NCBI GenBank assembly: GCA_025506515.1
Contig: CM046442.1
Span: 10,491,154-10,555,153 of the forward strand
Direction: 5' to 3'
From: Flaveria trinervia
Lineage: Eukaryota; Streptophyta; Magnoliopsida; Asterales; Asteraceae
Length of the DNA: 64,000 nt
Shown: positions 60,441-64,000 of the stretch, in pieces
Numbering within the stretch: the stretch's first letter is position 1
How the letters are laid out: each line of letters begins with the position of its first letter
The notes under the pieces: generated by a model
Database searches by the model: none
Told to the model about the DNA's origin: nothing
The model's input: only the letters and a program-made list of their open reading frames with translations
Made by a program: the position numbers and the translations under genes

Positions 60441-62319
60441 AGTAGGTTTTATTGCATTTTTAAAAGTGATAGTTATTGCATTTTTGAGTAGTTATTGGAT
60501 TACAAAAAAATATATATATATCCGGTGTCAATATATCTCATCACTGTAAACTATTAGTAAGGTCCGAGAGAGATAAAATGATAACAAATCTTTCTTTATT
60601 CTAAGAGACAAAAAGATTGTTTCTAATAAGACCTTCGACTTAAACATTTTCAACATAATAGTAAGAGAGATAACGATAACGTATAAATAGGGTAACGTAC
60701 AAAAGTTACTTGCTTGATATGTACTAACGAGGTCCTTTCTCCATACTCTGCGGCTTTGCCTCTCCTAGAACCGGTTAGAGGCGTTCTTTCACACGAAGAG
60801 CGGCTCACTTCTTAATATTAGCAACATCCTTTTCCTCTATAATGCCTCAAAACCAAAAGAGTTATGGCGTACGCTTATTCAAAAGAATGTTATGTTTAGA
60901 AGAAAATTTATAATCCACCCGTTATAGTTTTATTAGTTTGGCATTTATAACGAAATAGTAATTATATATCGTGATCATTTAGAGTATTGTTTAAGAGTAG
61001 TAATGTGGCATTTAGATGGAAAATTCACTTCGCTGCACAAGTGAGTGAAAATGAAGTACTTGAACCGAAAAACATTGTTTAAACTAATTAATAACTTTTT
61101 AATTAATAATATTTACTTCTAATACTATTTAATCTTACACTTACAACATCTAAGCTCATATTATTTTTGTAAGTGAAAATCATTGATCCCGCTAAACCAT
61201 AAAATCAGCTCTTGTATTTGTAAGAGAATCAATAAATCAAAAGGGCAAAGTGTTGTGACTTGTGATTACTGAATTAGGAAGCAATTACAAGTTTCAAAAA
61301 TGACTTCTTTAATAATTAATCATGAAACATGATTGATTGTTGAGTTGTGATTTATGGAGTGACCATTACTCTCTAATTATTGAAATATATAACTACAATA
61401 AATATATACATAGAGAGAGTTACACACGTACGCTACATACACATACGTACCATACACGTGTGTGTTTGACAAAAGGATATTAAATGATGTAATATCATGT
61501 TAAAGTAAATTTAAAATTTTATTCATTTGGTTTTGCCGTCTAAATACGCAATATAAATAGATTAAGTGTGTTGCGATGATTATTAACGTGGTTAAATCAA
61601 TATTAATAAATTAAAATCTTTGTAAGCCACAAGTTATCTTTTTAGGATGTCCACCAACGATACACTTAGAATTTGAACACACGTTCACACTACAATAAAA
61701 ATTAAAAATTAGTATATTATAATAGTTTTCTTAATAAATTGCTGTTATATCAATCAGATTAACTTTTTTTAAAAATAAATAAAATGTTTCACCAAGTTTT
61801 TAATGAGAGTTATTTGTTTAAATTTTAATTTAATTTCAGTTAATCATTCTTAAAATTAAAATACTTTAAAAATCATACTTTTTAAGCAAACATAGTTAAG
61901 ATATTAAGATTCATGAAATCAAACTCAATTACAATGAGGAATTACTCATTATAAAACAACATCTCCATTTCAATGTAGATCATGATTCTATATTCTCAAA
62001 TCTAAGAATATTTTATTACCTTACAATTTCATATAACAACTTCATGTTCTCGCATACGATATATAATGTTTAAACTTGTGTAACACATATATATCTAACC
62101 TAATATATATAAAATTGTTGGAAAAGAGATGGAACTCTAGTTCATTCGGAAACAATAATATTCCTAGCCCTTTTGGAAAAAATTTCCCTTGAAAGCAATG
62201 TTGTTAGACTCTGACCGGTCTAACCAGTCAGACCAGGCTTTGGTTGGTCCAGCGGTCCAATCCATAACAAGCCTTTGAAAAGCTCCTAGCATCACGCGAG
62301 GGCGTATGTTGGAGGTGGT
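60441..62319. other. No gene seen: RLCK upstream region and AT-rich sequence
   Basis: Contains (AT)n at about 60509-60522 and a palindromic patch ACACGTACGCTACATACACATACGT near 61424-61450 (given here in part: ACACACGTACGC). No domain-bearing frame. Confidence 0.55.
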
Positions 62320-62530
62320 CTCAAGCAGTGTTGTCGGGCTAGGCGGCCGATTAATCTGGGATTAATCTGTAGTCAAGGCCCCTAGCCTTGTCGATTATAG
62401 CTAATCAGAGCCATTTGACGCTAGGCGGCTCTAGGCAGAGCAAATCCGGATTAATCGGTGGGTAGGCGGTCCTAGGCGGAGCAAATCAATGTAATCGATG
62501 GTGTAATTCTAGTCGGCCAAAGTCGGTCAA
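62320..62530. repeat. hAT-like dispersed repeat fragment
   Basis: Repeated CTAGGCGG, GGATTAATC and AATCGG words, ending GTCGGCCAAAGTCGGTCAAC. Related in wording to 63357-63703. No coding sequence. Confidence 0.5.
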
Positions 62531-63356
62531 CAAAATACTTTTGCTTATTAAGTTAGACTGATCCTAAAAACCATTTAACCTAACTATGTGTGATCCATCC
62601 ATTCACGACCTCCCCACATATGCCACACCTAAACCCTACCCCGGCGACCCCTGCTCCAACGAATCCCCCTGCTCCAGCGAATCCCCCTGCTCCAGCAACC
62701 CCCTACACCGGCGAGCCCCCCGGCACCGGTGACCCCCTTGCGCAGCGAGTAACCGATCACATGTGCTCCGGTCGTCCGACGACCCCCTTACGAATCCCTT
62801 GCATAATGACCACCTGTGCTCCAACCTCTAAGTTCCAAACACCATCAACTGATAAGGTCCAATTGTATATATGTTTACCTCTAATTTACATTTTTAGTTT
62901 TTTTACTAAAATATTAGAACTACTATGTTTTGAAATATTTGATCTTTAAACTTTAAAGTACTTGATTGTTAAAAAATAATTTACATTTTTAGTTTTTTTA
63001 CATAGTTTTTTTTACATTTTATGTTTAATTATTTATGTTTGAAGTATACTCTTAACTATATATATAATTTATAAAAAATACATATAAAATCTCCAAACCG
63101 AATAATCTCTAGTCCCCACCTCGCCGCCCGAATTTTGATAACATAATATTTCAAATTTGCTAGATAGACAACTATAAGAGAACACAAAGTTGATGTGGTA
63201 AAAAGTCTGGGAAGACCCGACAAAATTGGTTCCTGATTAGGAATATCGACCTGTGATTTCGGGATCAAATTTTTGTTTGACGAATGGTCACAGTCTCCTC
63301 ACTGATCAACACACACTCATTTTCGTATTTTCTTTTAGCCAATCAAAGATAGAGAC
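62531..63356. other. Between the two repeats: short proline-rich frame, no recognised gene
   Basis: A 119-residue frame at 62590-62949 (plus) is Pro/Ala-rich because of an 18-base unit (CCTGCTCCAGCGAATCCC) repeated about three times at 62649-62702. Nothing suggests a conserved protein. The rest is AT-rich. Confidence 0.5.
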
Positions 63357-63703
63357 AATGTTGTAAAAATCGTTAATCGTTAGTCACTAGTCGGGCGGTG
63401 GGATACCGACTAGGGATTAATTGGAATTAGTCAAGATTAATCAGGATTAATCGGTTTAGACTTTTTATATATAATTTTAAATTTTACATATATATATATA
63501 TATACATATTTTAATATGCAATTTTTATAAAAATGTTTAGTTTTATATACATATAAATAAATCTGGCCGGAATTTATAAAATTTTCGGCAAAATTTCAGT
63601 TGCTGGAATTTCACCGGAATCTTTCCAGAAAGTCGCCGGAATCTGGCCGGAATTTTTGATTTTTAGCCGAGTAGGACTGCCTAAGGCCGAATTTTACCAC
63701 CTT
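63357..63703. mobile_element. Non-autonomous hAT-like element
   Basis: The left end AATGTTGTAAAAATCG and the right end CGAATTTTACCACCTT form an imperfect inverted repeat (13 of 16). The inside has AGTCGG/GATTAATCGG words and repeated CTGGCCGGAATTT. The right edge abuts another LTR, so no target duplication could be read. Confidence 0.6.
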
Positions 63704-64000
63704 TGTCACACCCCAACCTTGACGGCGGAAACGTCGAGATGTGAGAGTTACGATTGTTCACAGCCACACAACGCTATTTATTAATTCCAAATATATTATT
63801 CATACGTTCATTAGTAACATTACAAGCAAAAGTTTCAACAAAGAATACATCATGTACAAATGCTACAAATAACATGATCATCCATTTTATCTCTAGGTCC
63901 AATTCTAGATGTAATAAGCTTCAAAGAGTAGAACACAAACTTGAGGTATACCTGAAACATGTTAAAAGTAAAAGGTCAACATAAAAATGTTGGTGAGCAT
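63704..64000 (-). repeat. Gypsy LTR, cut by the window end
   Basis: Starts TGTCACACCCCAACC, then GGCGGAAACGTC, close in layout to the LTR at 49133 (TGTCACACCCCCG...GCGGAAACATG). Near its visible end it carries ACCTGAAACATG...GGTCAACATAAAAATGTTGGTGAGC, the block shared by the other LTRs. The remainder lies outside the window. Confidence 0.75.

Noticed and set aside
62590..62949. Proline-rich protein gene
   Set aside because: The Pro/Ala repeats come from an 18-base tandem unit between two transposon-like repeats, and no conserved sequence follows.

Overview
The window is nuclear DNA of a flowering plant. It has GT-AG introns, long AT-rich intergenic stretches, and plant LTR retrotransposon lineages (Copia, Athila-type Gypsy, chromodomain Gypsy) nested in one another. 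The Gypsy LTR sequences resemble those of the daisy family (Asteraceae), but that placement is inference. No bacterial gene, CRISPR array, rRNA or tRNA gene was seen.

Layout, left to right. 0-5.3 kb: minus-strand exons of a broken mitochondrial Rho GTPase (MIRO) gene, with a 2.8 kb internally deleted Copia element (1092-3900) in one intron. 6.0-10.4 kb: a second Copia element, truncated at its 3' end and full of stops and frameshifts. 10.4-13.9 kb: no gene, but two clear MITEs (a Mutator-like palindrome and a Tourist-like element). 13.9-25.2 kb: an Athila-type Gypsy element on the minus strand, whose 3' half (13.94-16.67 kb) lies in the opposite orientation and whose protease/RT boundary is split by a solo LTR. 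25.2-31.5 kb: mostly gene-free, with Helitron-like 3' ends. 31.6-34.1 kb: the only apparently intact gene, six exons encoding a 233-residue plant protein of unknown function. 34.7-36.2 kb: Copia gag and LINE remnants.

36.2-54.9 kb is a nested stack. A hAT DNA transposon (36215-54878, perfect 8-bp target duplication) sits in the LINE remnant. Its transposase gene is split by a 15.7 kb chromodomain (Tekay/Del-like) Gypsy element (37083-52763, 5-bp duplication TAAAA). That element in turn carries a truncated second Gypsy element in its gag (about 42.85-47.76 kb) and a solo LTR in its 5' LTR (49133-51714).

56.0-60.4 kb: a minus-strand receptor-like cytoplasmic kinase gene of class VI (RBK-like), with all splice sites recognisable but three one-base losses and no catalytic lysine. 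It is a probable pseudogene, or a functional gene damaged by consensus error. 60.4-64.0 kb: AT-rich sequence, hAT-like non-autonomous repeats, and the start of another Gypsy LTR cut by the window edge.

The genes do not form a pathway. The main content is insertion history: almost every element can be ordered in time by nesting. I did not find a new defence or metabolic system. The most unusual signals are the inverted Athila half, the RT-gag-PR-RT chimeric reading frame, a palindromic short-repeat array and a conserved block shared by distinct LTR families, and a duplicated exon in the unknown gene.
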